A DNA stretch of 64,000 nucleotides. Origin: Larsenimonas rhizosphaerae. Lineage in GTDB: Bacteria; Pseudomonadota; Gammaproteobacteria; Pseudomonadales; Halomonadaceae. Both the position numbers and the translations under genes were made by a program. Each line of letters begins with the position of its first letter. The first letter of the stretch is position 1. This document shows positions 47,765 through 57,775 of the stretch, piece after piece. The notes below the pieces were generated by a model. It saw only the letters and a program-made list of their open reading frames with translations, searched no databases and was not told the origin of the DNA. The stretch lies in contig NZ_JAMLJK010000005.1 in the NCBI RefSeq assembly GCF_023700005.1, forward strand, positions 90,200-154,199, in the 5' to 3' direction.

Positions 47765-49513
47765 CTATTGTGGTGTCAAACCGTAGTCGGAAGGATTGAT
47801 CTGCCCCTCCAGCTCACCCAGCTGAGGAAAGTCGGGCTTTTTGATGATGTCATCCATTTTCATTTTGCGGCGCGTGTTGTAGACCACCTTGACCTGGGAA
47901 GGCTGCCCCTGGTCATCGTGGCGCAGAATCCAGGCCAGATAGCCATTTGAAAACCGCACCAGGCTACCGATCGGATGAAAGCCGAACCGCTTGATATAAC
48001 GGTTGACCCACTGATTATCAAACTGCTCGTTCTGCTGAAAGATATAGCGATACACATCGATGACCTGCCATGCGGGCCGGTCTGCACGGGTCCGGGTCAT
48101 CGCATCGACAACATCCACTACCGCCGCCATTCGAGCCTCTTCAGACAGGGCATCGGCCGTGAGGCCCGCAGGATATCCCTTGCCATCAAGACGTTCGTTG
48201 ATTCGGCATACGATATCGCGATAGACCCCTTCGGCACCTTCCTCATGATCGCCCAGACGTTGTCTGATCAGCCCCACATGCTGATGGAGCGCTTCACGCT
48301 GTGCACTGGTCAGCTTGCCCTTTGCCATCTGTACTTCCCGCGGCAGCATGGTCTTGCCCAGATCATGTACCAGCGCGCTCGAGATCATCCCGCGCACATT
48401 CTGATGCTCGATACCACTGTAAAGGGCCAAATCGCCCAATCGGACAGCAACGGTAATCGAGTGCATGACCAGCGGCGACTGGCCACGCAGGCAACCGACC
48501 TTGTACAGCGTATCCTGGCGGTCTTCCAGCAGCAGTGTAAGCAGCTTGTCAGCACACTGCCCCAGGTGGTTGTAATCCAGCATCCCGCCATTGGAGAGAT
48601 CCACCATCTGAATATTGAGGTAGTCCGTTACCTGCTTGAGTACCATGCTGGTATTGCAGCTTGCCTTGCTGACTCGCGCGCCAAGCTCGGGAGGCGCCTC
48701 CGTCTCACCCGAGCGGCTCTGAAACAGGGGCGATGGCCAGAGGGTGGAAGAGGTGTCGTCGCTGTCCAGATTACGACGGGCCGATTCACGCTCGATTTCC
48801 CGGACGTACTGCCACAGGCTCCGCTCAAAGTCCTGAATGCACACCGTATACTGCAATCCGAGCAGCGCCGTCATGTGCTCGGTATCACTGCGCATGTGCC
48901 GAATGACGCATGGCGCATCAAAGGAATCCCCGTTCGGGAAAATGGCGCGAACCTGAGGCAGCTGCTGCCCCACTTCAAGCGTGACGGCGTCCTTGAGCGC
49001 CATCTCGACCAGACAGCCACCGATCGACAGGTTCTTGAGCATGCCGATCAACCGGTCTGCCTCCTCCTCTTCCACGTCGTTCTCTATCTCATGCGTCTTC
49101 ATTTCAATCTTGACGTGCATGCCGGCACTGAGCTGAGCGCGAAAGAAACTGCGCTCCCGCACGATATTGATCTGATCCGGCATGTCGCACATCACACCAA
49201 TGTGATTGCCCTTTCTTACTTCACGCTGCACCACCACGTTATAGATCGACACGGTCTCATGGGCACGACGTGCCGTCACCGTGAACCCGATCCTTTTTTC
49301 GACCACATGCGCTGCGCGAGCGCCCAGCGAGGTTATATCCAGTGCAAAAAAGCGGTGCTCGGGATCAATGAAAACGACCTTGACCGGAAAATGATCGGTT
49401 TCATCGTTCAACTCGAGCACGACATCATAAGCCGTATTGCTCAGCAAGCTCAGGGTCTCGGCAATCCGGGACGGTGCCACGATATCCAGTGATCTCTGAT
49501 CTGGGGAGGCCAT
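47765..49513 (-). CDS. PilZ-domain plus HD-GYP-domain protein with altered metal site
   Basis: The 582-residue protein has an N-terminal YcgR-like region and PilZ domain (about residues 1-240) with RSFFR and NLSIGGC matching the RxxxR and [D/N]xSxxG cyclic-di-GMP contacts. An HD-GYP domain follows (about 330-500) with VHDLGK (His383, Asp384), HVG, GYP at 446-448 and VVDVVDAMT. The usual HHE just before GYP is here INE (Ile438, Asn439), so two metal-ligand histidines are missing and hydrolase activity is doubtful. It may bind cyclic-di-GMP as an effector. No membrane segment. Start: ATG 49513 preferred over GTG 49519. Confidence 0.85.
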   Translation of the reverse strand: MASPDQRSLDIVAPSRIAETLSLLSNTAYDVVLELNDETDHFPVKVVFIDPEHRFFALDITSLGARAAHVVEKRIGFTVTARRAHETVSIYNVVVQREVRKGNHIGVMCDMPDQINIVRERSFFRAQLSAGMHVKIEMKTHEIENDVEEEEADRLIGMLKNLSIGGCLVEMALKDAVTLEVGQQLPQVRAIFPNGDSFDAPCVIRHMRSDTEHMTALLGLQYTVCIQDFERSLWQYVREIERESARRNLDSDDTSSTLWPSPLFQSRSGETEAPPELGARVSKASCNTSMVLKQVTDYLNIQMVDLSNGGMLDYNHLGQCADKLLTLLLEDRQDTLYKVGCLRGQSPLVMHSITVAVRLGDLALYSGIEHQNVRGMISSALVHDLGKTMLPREVQMAKGKLTSAQREALHQHVGLIRQRLGDHEEGAEGVYRDIVCRINERLDGKGYPAGLTADALSEEARMAAVVDVVDAMTRTRADRPAWQVIDVYRYIFQQNEQFDNQWVNRYIKRFGFHPIGSLVRFSNGYLAWILRHDDQGQPSQVKVVYNTRRKMKMDDIIKKPDFPQLGELEGQINPSDYGLTPQ

Positions 49514-49606
49514 ACGCACTACTCATTTGGGTGATGCACCTGGGGTGCTTTTGAATGAGAGTGATATCGACGGTCGCAGGGGAAGCTTAAGGATGGAAGG
49601 GAACGT

Positions 49607-49631
49607 GGGGGCTGTCGGGTGACGAGCCCCC
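49607..49631 (-). terminator. Hairpin after serB
   Basis: GGGGGCT and AGCCCCC form a 7-bp stem around an 11-base loop, 8 bases after the serB stop. The tail on the minus strand (acgttccctt) is only partly T-rich, so it is a weak terminator candidate. Confidence 0.5.
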
Positions 49632-49638
49632 TGACAGG

Positions 49639-50862
49639 TCAGTCCTGCGGTGCCAGATCCTGCTGCCGATAGCCGATCAGGTACAGCACGGCGTCCAGTC
49701 CCAGTGTCGAAATCGACTGGCGTGCCTGCTGCCGAACCAGAGGCTTGGCACGAAAGGCAATGCCAAGCCCGGCAGCGGCCAGCATCTTGAGATCATTGGC
49801 ACCATCGCCCACGGCGATGGTCTGCTCCATGTGCAGCCCTTCTCGCGCAGCAATATCGCGCAGCAGAACGGCCTTGCGATCGGCATCGAGAATCGGCTCC
49901 TGCACCTCGCCTGTCACCTTGCCGTTCTCGATCACCAGTTCATTGGCATGAATCTCGTCAAAGCCCAGCCGCTGTTGCAGGTAACGCGCAAAGTAGGTAA
50001 AGCCGCCGGACAGGATCGCAGTGCGATAGCCCAGCCGCTTGAGCTGACACATCAGCTCCTCGACCCCTTCCATCAGGGGCAGGTTATCGGCGATATCGGC
50101 CAGTACCGACTCATCCAGCCCCTTGAGCCTGCTCATCCGCTCACGGAAGCTTTGCTGAAAATCCAGCTCGCCACGCATGGCCCGTTCGGTAATGGCCGCC
50201 ACTTCGTCACCGACACCATGCCGGCGAGCCAGCTCATCAATGACCTCGGTCTTGATCAGGGTGGAATCCATGTCGAAGCACACCAGCCGTCGATGGCGGC
50301 GCCAGATGCTGTCTTCCTGCAGCGCAATATCCACGCCCAGGGAGTTGCCCAGTGCCAGCGCGTCCTGCCGCAGGGCTTCGACATCAACATCGCCACGCAG
50401 CCAGACCTCGACACAGGCTCCGCCATGCGGGGAATCGCCGTCCAGCGCCTCGCGCCCGGATAACCGATGAATCAACTCGATGGTCAAACCATACTGCGCT
50501 GTCAACCGGCCGGTGTCCGCCAGCAGGCGGGCAGGTAATCGGGGCGCCAGCAGGGTCATGATCAGCCGCGGCTGGCCGGCATCCTCGCTCCAGCGGGCAT
50601 AGGCATCATCGCTCACATCGATCGCCTCGACCGACAGGCCCGACCGTTCTACCGCCTGATTGATCACATGGTCCAGCGCCGAGGCCAGATCCTGCGCATC
50701 GTCATCCAGGGCCACCAGTGCATCAAGCGATACCCGATCAAACGTCACGCTCTGATTAATGTCCAGAAGCCGTGTACCGGCAAGGGACAGGGCCTCGCCC
50801 AGGGCAGCAAGCTGACCGGGCCGAGCGGTGCCGGTCGCACGAAAAAGTATCCGACGTGTCAT
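49639..50862 (-). CDS. serB: Phosphoserine phosphatase SerB
   Basis: SerB makes serine from phosphoserine. The 407-residue protein has an N-terminal ACT-like regulatory region (residues 1-190) and a C-terminal HAD phosphatase domain with the nucleophile motif CFDMDSTLIKTEVIDELAR, ILSGGFTYFARYL, and AVGDGANDLKMLAAAGLGIAFRAKP. I chose ATG 50862 because AGGAA lies 6 bases upstream and MTRRILF matches homologues; ten extra codons upstream are open. It follows parC by 26 bases on the same strand. Confidence 0.96.
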   Translation of the reverse strand: MTRRILFRATGTARPGQLAALGEALSLAGTRLLDINQSVTFDRVSLDALVALDDDAQDLASALDHVINQAVERSGLSVEAIDVSDDAYARWSEDAGQPRLIMTLLAPRLPARLLADTGRLTAQYGLTIELIHRLSGREALDGDSPHGGACVEVWLRGDVDVEALRQDALALGNSLGVDIALQEDSIWRRHRRLVCFDMDSTLIKTEVIDELARRHGVGDEVAAITERAMRGELDFQQSFRERMSRLKGLDESVLADIADNLPLMEGVEELMCQLKRLGYRTAILSGGFTYFARYLQQRLGFDEIHANELVIENGKVTGEVQEPILDADRKAVLLRDIAAREGLHMEQTIAVGDGANDLKMLAAAGLGIAFRAKPLVRQQARQSISTLGLDAVLYLIGYRQQDLAPQD

Positions 50863-50888
50863 TGAAGGTTCCTGTTGGCTCGATATCG

Positions 50889-53156
50889 TCATGCGCGGCT
50901 CTCGCTTTCCTCAAGGCCCAGTCGCTCGACCTTCTGGAAGCCTTTTGGCAACATGCTGCCGCGCCGCCCGCATACACTCTGATAGTAATCCAGATCCGTC
51001 GATTTAAGCGTCATTTTACGCTTGCCGGCATGAACCACCAGCGCCGCACCGGCCGGCAGGATAATCAGATCTCGCACCAGCTCCTCGCGGTTGGCCGCGC
51101 GCGCAGCATTGATATCGATCATCTTGTTGCCCTTGCCCCGCGCCATCTGCGGCAGGGCCTGGGGGCTGAATACCAGCAGCCGGCCTTCGTTGGTCACAAT
51201 GGCCACGCGCGCCGTATCAAGGTCATCAATTCTGGCCGGCGGCAGCACTCCACACCCCTTCGGCAGTGACAGAACCGCCTTGCCGGCCTTGCTGCGCCCG
51301 ACCATGTCTCCGAGGGTGGTAACGAAGCCATACCCCCCGTCACTGGCCAGCAGCCATTGGGAGGCCGGCTCATCCAGCAGCATCCCCAGCATGCGCGCGC
51401 CGGAAGGCGGTGTTATGCGGCCGGTGATCGGCTCGCCCTGGCTCCGGGCCGACGGCAACTGATGCGCGGCCAAAGTATAGGCCCGCCCACTGTCATCCAG
51501 AAGCACCAGCGGCTGATTGGTCTTGCCTCGCGCCGCAAGATGAAACCGGTCACCGGACTTGAACGACAGACTGGCCGGGTCGATATCGTGCCCGCGGGCC
51601 CCGCGAATCCAGCCCTTTTCAGACAGGACCGCCGTGATCGGGTCCGCCCCCAGTAGCTCGACCTCGGACAATGCCCTGGCTTCCTGACGCTCGACCAGCG
51701 GTGAACGGCGCTCATCGCCGTACGTCCGCGCATCGGCCTTCAGCTCCCGCTCGATCATGTCCGTCATGGCCTCCGGATCGCCCAGCAGGGTTTCAAGCTG
51801 CTGACGCTCGGCCTCGAGTTCATCCTGCTCGGCACGCAGCTTCACCTCTTCAAGCTTCGCCAGATGGCGCAGGCGCAGTTCCAGAATGGCCTCTGCCTGG
51901 CGCTCAGAGAGATCAAATGCCGCCATCAGGGCCGGGCGAGGCTTGTCCTCCTCGCGGATGATGCGAATCACTTCATCAATATTTAGGTGCGCTACCAGCA
52001 GCCCTTCAAGCAGGTGCAGCCGATCCATCACCTTGCTCAGGCGGTATTCAAGCCGTCGCGTCACGGTCTGGCGTCGGAAGGTCAGCCATTCGTCGATCAG
52101 TTCGGTCAGAGGCATGACCCGTGGGCGGCCGTCCAGACCGATCAGGTTCATGTTGACCCGCGTGCTCTTTTCAAGGTCCGTGGTGGCAAAGAGATGAGCC
52201 ATCAGGGCCTCGATATCGACCCGGTTCGAGCGAGGCACCACCACCAGACGGGTAGGATCCTCATGATTGGACTCATCGCGCAGGTCCGCCACCATCGGCA
52301 GCTTTTTGGCCTGCATCTGCGAGGCAATCTGCTCCAGCACCCGAGCGCCGGAGACCTGATACGGCAAGGCTGTAATCACGATATCCGTGTCGTCGCGTTC
52401 ATAGCGCGCCCGCATCCGTACCGACCCGCGGCCGGTCGAGTAAAGCTTCAGCAGGTCATCACGCGAAGTAATGATCTCGGCACGGGTGGGAAAGTCGGGC
52501 GCCGGCAGGTGCCGGCAAAGGGTTTCCAGCGCGCACTGAGGATTGCGCAGGCGATGCACTACGGCCTTGACCACTTCACGCACATTGTGCGGCGGAATAT
52601 CCGTGGCCATCCCGACCGCAATGCCCGAGCCACCGTTCAACAGCACATGAGGCAGCCGTGCGGGCAATACTTCCGGCTCGTTCATGCTGCCATCAAAGTT
52701 GGGCACCCAGTCCACGGTGCCCTGCCCCAGCTCACTCAGCAGCAACTCTGAAAACTTCGACAGCCTGGATTCGGTGTAACGCATTGCCGCAAAGGACTTG
52801 GGATCGTCCGGGCTGCCCCAGTTTCCCTGTCCATCCACCAGCGGATAGCGATAACTGAAGGGCTGCGCCATCAACACCATGGCTTCGTAACAGGCACTGT
52901 CACCATGCGGATGGAACTTGCCCAGCACGTCCCCCACGGTACGCGCCGACTTCTTGTACTTTGCCGTGGCGTGCAGGGCCAGTTCACTCATGGCGTAAAC
53001 AATGCGCCGCTGCACCGGCTTCAGGCCATCGCCGATATTGGGCAGGGCGCGATCGAGAATGACGTACATGGAATAGTCCAGATACGCCTTTTCGGTATAA
53101 CGGCTGAGAGGAAGACGTTCAACATCTCCCTCCTGCACATGAATGTCCATGCTCAT
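50889..53156 (-). CDS. parC: DNA topoisomerase IV subunit A (ParC)
   Basis: ParC is the DNA-cutting subunit of topoisomerase IV, which unlinks daughter chromosomes. The 755-residue length is normal. The active-site tyrosine is in [13 protein letters not shown] and the quinolone-resistance region reads [16 protein letters not shown], with the Ser and Glu of the sensitive type. The helical tower and the six-bladed C-terminal DNA-wrapping domain ([28 protein letters not shown]) are present. The start at 53156 has no strong ribosome-binding site. parE lies 211 bases upstream on the same strand. Confidence 0.97.
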   Translation of the reverse strand: MSMDIHVQEGDVERLPLSRYTEKAYLDYSMYVILDRALPNIGDGLKPVQRRIVYAMSELALHATAKYKKSARTVGDVLGKFHPHGDSACYEAMVLMAQPFSYRYPLVDGQGNWGSPDDPKSFAAMRYTESRLSKFSELLLSELGQGTVDWVPNFDGSMNEPEVLPARLPHVLLNGGSGIAVGMATDIPPHNVREVVKAVVHRLRNPQCALETLCRHLPAPDFPTRAEIITSRDDLLKLYSTGRGSVRMRARYERDDTDIVITALPYQVSGARVLEQIASQMQAKKLPMVADLRDESNHEDPTRLVVVPRSNRVDIEALMAHLFATTDLEKSTRVNMNLIGLDGRPRVMPLTELIDEWLTFRRQTVTRRLEYRLSKVMDRLHLLEGLLVAHLNIDEVIRIIREEDKPRPALMAAFDLSERQAEAILELRLRHLAKLEEVKLRAEQDELEAERQQLETLLGDPEAMTDMIERELKADARTYGDERRSPLVERQEARALSEVELLGADPITAVLSEKGWIRGARGHDIDPASLSFKSGDRFHLAARGKTNQPLVLLDDSGRAYTLAAHQLPSARSQGEPITGRITPPSGARMLGMLLDEPASQWLLASDGGYGFVTTLGDMVGRSKAGKAVLSLPKGCGVLPPARIDDLDTARVAIVTNEGRLLVFSPQALPQMARGKGNKMIDINAARAANREELVRDLIILPAGAALVVHAGKRKMTLKSTDLDYYQSVCGRRGSMLPKGFQKVERLGLEESESRA

Positions 53157-53367
53157 TTACATCATGCCTTGTCTTCGGGCCGAGCCATCGCTGCCACCCC
53201 GTCGGTTTCTGCAAGGCCTATCGGCAGACAGACAGGGTGATGATCGACAGCCTTCGGCAGTACATCATGGTTGGCGTAACACGCCTGGGGCCGGCCTGAG
53301 CACGGGCACCGGCGTGTTCGACGTGGTGTATCCTGCTGCCTGATACCTGCGGGTACGGGCAGCGAAT

Positions 53368-55248
53368 CTAGAGTTCGATGTCGGCCATGTTGCCGCAGCT
53401 TTCAAGCCAGATGCGACGATCACCTGCCCGCTTCTTGGCCAGCAGCCTGTCGAGTACGGCATTCGTGTCGTCCCCTTCCTCGCGGGTCAGCTGTACCAGT
53501 CGCCGGGTATCTGCTGCCATGGTCGTCTCACGCAACTGAAGCGGGCTCATTTCCCCCAGCCCCTTGAAGCGCTGCACGTTCGGCGTACCCCGCTTGCCCT
53601 TCAGGCGCGTCAAAATGGCGTTCTTTTCACTTTCATCCAGGGCGTAATGCACTTCCTTGCCCAGATCGATCCGGTAAAGCGGCGGCATGGCAACATGAAC
53701 ATGGCCCGCATCCACCAGCACCGGGAAGTGACGAACAAACAACGCACACAACAGCGTGGCAATATGCAATCCGTCGGAATCGGCATCTGCCAGAATACAG
53801 ATGCGGTGATACCTGAGCTTTGACAGGTCATTGCTGGCCGGGTCCATGCCCAGCGCTACCGCAATATCGTGAATTTCCTGAGAGCCGAGCACATCGTGAG
53901 AGTCGACCTCCCAGGTATTCATGATTTTACCCTTGAGCGGCAGAATGGCCTGGGTTTCACGATCACGGGCCTGCTTGGCGCTTCCTCCGGCACTGTCCCC
54001 CTCGACCAGAAACAGCTCACTGCGGGCCGGATCCTGCCCGCTGCAGTCCGCCAGCTTGCCGGGCAGCGCCGGCCCCTGGGTGACCTTCTTGCGAGCGACC
54101 TTCTTGGACGAGCGCATACGGCGCTGTGCGGCGCTGATCACCATCTCGGCAATCGCTTCGGCTTCAGCAGTATGCTCATTGAGCCATAGAGAGAAGGCAT
54201 CCTTGACCACGGCAGAGACAAAGGCGGCCACACTTCGTGAAGACAATCGCTCCTTGGTCTGCCCTGCAAACTGCGGGTCATGCATCTTGACCGACAGCAC
54301 AAAGGCGCAACGCTCCCAGATATCATCGCCGGTCAGCTTGACGTTTTTCGGCAACAGCCCGCGGTAATCACAGAACTCCCGCAGGGCATCCACCAGCCCG
54401 CTGCGAAAACCGTTGACATGCGTCCCGCCCAGTGGCGTGGGAATGAGGTTGACGTAGGATTCCATCAGCGCCTCGCCGCCTTCGGGCAGCCACTGAATCG
54501 CCCAGTCCACCGCATGGGCCTCATCCTCAAAGGCCCCCATGAAAGGCGAGCTCGGCACCACCTCGAATCCGTCGGTAGCCTGGCTCAGGTAATCCCGCAG
54601 GCCATCCTCGAACTGCCAGACCGTCTCGGTACCGGCGCTGTCAATCAGCGTGACCTTGAGCCCCGGGCACAGTACCGCCTTGGCCCGCAGCAGATGCGAG
54701 AGCCTTGAGACCGAGACCCTGGGCGTATCAAAATACGCAGCCTCCGGCCAGAACCGCACCACCGTGCCTGTTACCCGTTTGGCACAGGTACCAATGGTGT
54801 GCAGATCCTCGACCTTCTCGCCCTTTTCAAAGGCAATGGCCTGGCGCTGACCGCCCCGGGAGACTTCGACTTCAAGCCGGGTGGATAGCGCATTGACTAC
54901 CGACACCCCCACCCCATGGAGGCCACCGGAAAAGCGGTAGCTGGCATCGGAGAACTTGCCACCGGCATGAAGGCGCGTCAGGATCAGCTCGATGCCGCTG
55001 ACGCCATGTTCCGGGTGGATATCGGTCGGCATGCCGCGACCGTCGTCAGAGACTTCTACACAGCCGTCTTCATGCAGGCGGATGATGATGCTATGAGCAT
55101 GGCCGGCCAGTGCTTCATCCACACTGTTATCGACCACCTCCTGCACCAGGTGATTGGGTCGGGACGTCTCGGTGTACATCCCGGGACGCTTTCGAACCGG
55201 CTCCAGGCCGGAAAGCACCTCAATGGCGCTGGCACTATATTCGCTCAT
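53368..55248 (-). CDS. parE: DNA topoisomerase IV subunit B (ParE)
   Basis: ParE is the ATPase subunit of topoisomerase IV. The 626-residue protein has the GHKL fold (LVQEVVDNSVDEALAGHAHSI; GGLHGVGVSVVNALS), the transducer domain and a TOPRIM domain (LFLVEGDSAGGSAKQARDRETQAILPLKGKIMNTWE; ILADADSDGLHIATLL), and the C-terminal LQRFKGLGEM-like block (VQRFKGLGEMSPLQLRETTM). It starts 12 bases after the yqiA stop, the same order as in E. coli. The 211 bases between it and parC hold no gene; a hairpin-like dyad around GCTGCC/GGCAGC (53334-53362) is not a clear terminator. Confidence 0.98.
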   Translation of the reverse strand: MSEYSASAIEVLSGLEPVRKRPGMYTETSRPNHLVQEVVDNSVDEALAGHAHSIIIRLHEDGCVEVSDDGRGMPTDIHPEHGVSGIELILTRLHAGGKFSDASYRFSGGLHGVGVSVVNALSTRLEVEVSRGGQRQAIAFEKGEKVEDLHTIGTCAKRVTGTVVRFWPEAAYFDTPRVSVSRLSHLLRAKAVLCPGLKVTLIDSAGTETVWQFEDGLRDYLSQATDGFEVVPSSPFMGAFEDEAHAVDWAIQWLPEGGEALMESYVNLIPTPLGGTHVNGFRSGLVDALREFCDYRGLLPKNVKLTGDDIWERCAFVLSVKMHDPQFAGQTKERLSSRSVAAFVSAVVKDAFSLWLNEHTAEAEAIAEMVISAAQRRMRSSKKVARKKVTQGPALPGKLADCSGQDPARSELFLVEGDSAGGSAKQARDRETQAILPLKGKIMNTWEVDSHDVLGSQEIHDIAVALGMDPASNDLSKLRYHRICILADADSDGLHIATLLCALFVRHFPVLVDAGHVHVAMPPLYRIDLGKEVHYALDESEKNAILTRLKGKRGTPNVQRFKGLGEMSPLQLRETTMAADTRRLVQLTREEGDDTNAVLDRLLAKKRAGDRRIWLESCGNMADIEL

Positions 55249-55260
55249 GGATTCCAGACG

Positions 55261-55881
55261 TTATGACAGACATTCAACGAGGTCGGCACGGTTCAGGGTC
55301 AAACCACCCTGGGCCAGTACCGTCGGCAGGAAATCGGCGTAGCGATCAAGTCCGTGGGTATCACCCTCACTCAACAGCGTGCGGCTTCCCTTGAGCAATT
55401 GCTCTGCCTCACGGTAATCAAGGGTGTCATCGGCGGTGCCATAAATGGCAAGGCACCGTTCCATCCGGCGTGGAGAGGTTACCTCCAGCGCCTTGAGTTC
55501 ATCGACGAACGCAGGCTCGATAAAGCAGGCATCGCCCGTATAGGGGTTTTCATGTGTGGTACCCACCCATTGGCTCGCCAGCATCGACGGGCGCACGGCG
55601 GGATTGATCAATACCAGCGCCTCGACATCAAATCGTTCGGCAAGCCCCAGTCCCACGAAACCGCCCAGCGAACTGCCAATGACCAGCGTACGGCCCGGCA
55701 ACGCCCTGAAGGCCGCTTCAGCGATGGCAAACGCCTCACCTGGGCGCGGGATCAGATGGGGAGCATGAAAATCCGGCCGCGGAGTGGCCAGAGCACAGGC
55801 CTTGCGAGTCATCTCGCTTTTCCAGGCAGAAGGATGGCTGTTGAACCCGTGCAGGTACAAAACATGATCGACGGTGGCCAT
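55261..55881 (-). CDS. yqiA: YqiA family esterase (alpha/beta hydrolase)
   Basis: The 206-residue protein has the YqiA pattern: VLYLHGFNSHPSAWKSEMTRKA (oxyanion region), the nucleophile elbow IGSSLGGFVGLGLA, the acid in AIYGTADDTLDYREAEQLL and the His in EGDTHGLDRY. E. coli YqiA hydrolyses short esters including palmitoyl-CoA; the natural substrate is unknown. The start at 55881 follows AGAGG and gives the typical MATVDHVLYLHGFNS. It lies just before parE on the same strand. Confidence 0.93.
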   Translation of the reverse strand: MATVDHVLYLHGFNSHPSAWKSEMTRKACALATPRPDFHAPHLIPRPGEAFAIAEAAFRALPGRTLVIGSSLGGFVGLGLAERFDVEALVLINPAVRPSMLASQWVGTTHENPYTGDACFIEPAFVDELKALEVTSPRRMERCLAIYGTADDTLDYREAEQLLKGSRTLLSEGDTHGLDRYADFLPTVLAQGGLTLNRADLVECLS

Positions 55882-55934
55882 GGTTATCCTCTCGCGCTGA
55901 TGGCGCAACTACTGTACATATAAACAGCCACCGT

Positions 55935-55970
55935 GAAAAGTACGCCGCACCCCGTACCCGGAATGCGGCG
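55935..55970 (-). terminator. Terminator after pgi
   Basis: On the minus strand CGCCGCA and TGCGGCG form a 7-bp stem around 14 bases, followed by TACTTTTC. A CCCGGG-containing dyad precedes it next to the pgi stop. Confidence 0.6.
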
Positions 55971-55985
55971 CCGGGCAACCCGGGC

Positions 55986-57641
55986 TTAGTGTTCGCGTGT
56001 CTGCTGCCAGACGGTTTCGATCAGATGACGGCTGGAGGTGTCGAGGGACTCGACGCCCTTGCCGGTGCGAATGATTTCCTCAGTAGCATTGGCAATTTCC
56101 TTGCCAAGCTCAACGCCCCACTGATCGAAGGAATCAACGTCCCAGATCGTACCCTGGACAAACACCTTGTGTTCGTACAGTGCAATCAGTGCGCCCAGGG
56201 TCTCAGGCGTCAGCTGTTCAATCAGAAGCGTCGAGGACGGCTGGTTGCCGCGGTAGCGCTTGTAGGGCGGTGCATCGGCATTGCCGCCTTCGACCGCATC
56301 ATCACCCAGCATCAGCACACGGGACTGGGCAAAGCAGTTCGACAGGGATAGACGATGCTGTGCCTTGAGGTCCCGACGCAGTCCTTCATCCTCGATGTAA
56401 TCGTAACGCTCGATCGGAACAATAAAGTCGCAGGCTACCGGCTGGGTGCCCTGATGCAGCAACTGGTAAAAGGCGTGCTGACCGTTCGGCCCGATTTCAC
56501 CCCAGATCACCGGGCAGGTCGAGTAATCAACCGGCTGGTTATCGCTGGTAACGGACTTGCCGTTGGATTCCATCTCGAGCTGCTGGAAATAGCCCGGCAT
56601 GTGCTTGAGACGTCCGTCGTACGGCAGTACCGCCAGCGAACGTATATTCAGAAAGTTCACGTTCCAGATACCGGCCAGGCCGAACAGTACCGGCAGGTTC
56701 TCCTTCAGGGGGGCTGTACGGAAGTGCTCGTCCATTTCGTGGGCGCCGGCCAGCAGGCGACGGAAGTTGTCCATGCCGATGTGCAGGGCGATCGGCAGGC
56801 CAATGCCGCTCCACAATGAATAACGGCCACCGACCCAGTCCCAGAACAGCAGCTGATTGTCGGCATGAATGCCCCACTCGCTCATTTTCTCGGGCTTGGT
56901 CGATACCCCGATGAAATGCTGGTGCTTGATGAAGCCTTCGCTGCAGCCCTTCAGCCAGAACTTCAGCCACTCCATCGCAGTCTCGGCGTTCGACAGGGTG
57001 TCGATGGTGCCGAAGGATTTCGAGGACAGGATAAACAGGGTGGTTTCAGGATTGACGTCCGGCAGGAGGTCGGCAAGCTGCGAGCCATCGATGGTTGACG
57101 CAAAGTGTACGTTCACGTGATGGACATCGTCGGGTGCAAAGGCATCCAGCGACTGACTGACCATCAACGGCCCCAGATCGGACCCACCGACCCCGAGGTT
57201 GATCACGTCCGTGATCGGCTTGCCGGTCGCGCCGCGCCACTGGCCGGCATGAACCCGCGATACCAGCACCTCCATGCGGCCCAGGGTAGCATGCACGTCA
57301 CTGACGACATCCTGTTCATTGACATGCAGCTCGCTGGACTCCGGCAGGCGCAGGGCCGTATGCAAAGCCGGACGGCCCTCGGTGACATTGACCTGGCCGC
57401 CACTGAACAACTGCTCGATGGCCCCGGACATGTTCCGCTCCTCGGCCAGCGCCATGAGACCGTCCAGGGTCGATGGCCGCATGCGCTGCTTGGACATGTC
57501 CAGCATGATGCCGGCGGCACGCTGGGCAAAGATATCGAAACGCCCTTCCTCATTGATCAGTTCACGCAGGTGGACGTCCTTCATTTCCTGGTGATAATGC
57601 GTTTCCAGTGCCTGCCAGGCACGTGTTTCGCGAATCGACAT
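55986..57641 (-). CDS. pgi: Glucose-6-phosphate isomerase Pgi
   Basis: Pgi interconverts glucose-6-phosphate and fructose-6-phosphate. From ATG 57641 it has 551 residues, close to E. coli. Landmarks are VINLGVGGSDLGPLMVSQSL, FILSSKSFGTIDTLSNAETAMEW, DWVGGRYSLWSGIGLPIALHIG and the C-terminal WDVDSFDQWGVELGKEIA. A purine-rich AGGAAGGAGC precedes the start by 9 bases. Fourteen upstream codons are open but unlikely. It is a single gene with its own terminator, divergent from cmoA. Confidence 0.98.
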   Translation of the reverse strand: MSIRETRAWQALETHYHQEMKDVHLRELINEEGRFDIFAQRAAGIMLDMSKQRMRPSTLDGLMALAEERNMSGAIEQLFSGGQVNVTEGRPALHTALRLPESSELHVNEQDVVSDVHATLGRMEVLVSRVHAGQWRGATGKPITDVINLGVGGSDLGPLMVSQSLDAFAPDDVHHVNVHFASTIDGSQLADLLPDVNPETTLFILSSKSFGTIDTLSNAETAMEWLKFWLKGCSEGFIKHQHFIGVSTKPEKMSEWGIHADNQLLFWDWVGGRYSLWSGIGLPIALHIGMDNFRRLLAGAHEMDEHFRTAPLKENLPVLFGLAGIWNVNFLNIRSLAVLPYDGRLKHMPGYFQQLEMESNGKSVTSDNQPVDYSTCPVIWGEIGPNGQHAFYQLLHQGTQPVACDFIVPIERYDYIEDEGLRRDLKAQHRLSLSNCFAQSRVLMLGDDAVEGGNADAPPYKRYRGNQPSSTLLIEQLTPETLGALIALYEHKVFVQGTIWDVDSFDQWGVELGKEIANATEEIIRTGKGVESLDTSSRHLIETVWQQTREH

Positions 57642-57775
57642 GCTCAAAATGCTCCTTCCTGGACGTGCAGCGGAAATCGTCACAGCGTAAACTAGCGACC
57701 ATTACGTCGCCATGACGCGGTAGATGCTACCGTCGATTCCCGATGCTTCACTCCATATGTTGACTGTTTGATCCT

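Noticed and set aside
53157..53367. Small gene or RNA between parC and parE
   Set aside because: The short open frames have no ribosome-binding site or similarity, and the dyad at 53334-53362 is weak. I see nothing reliable there.
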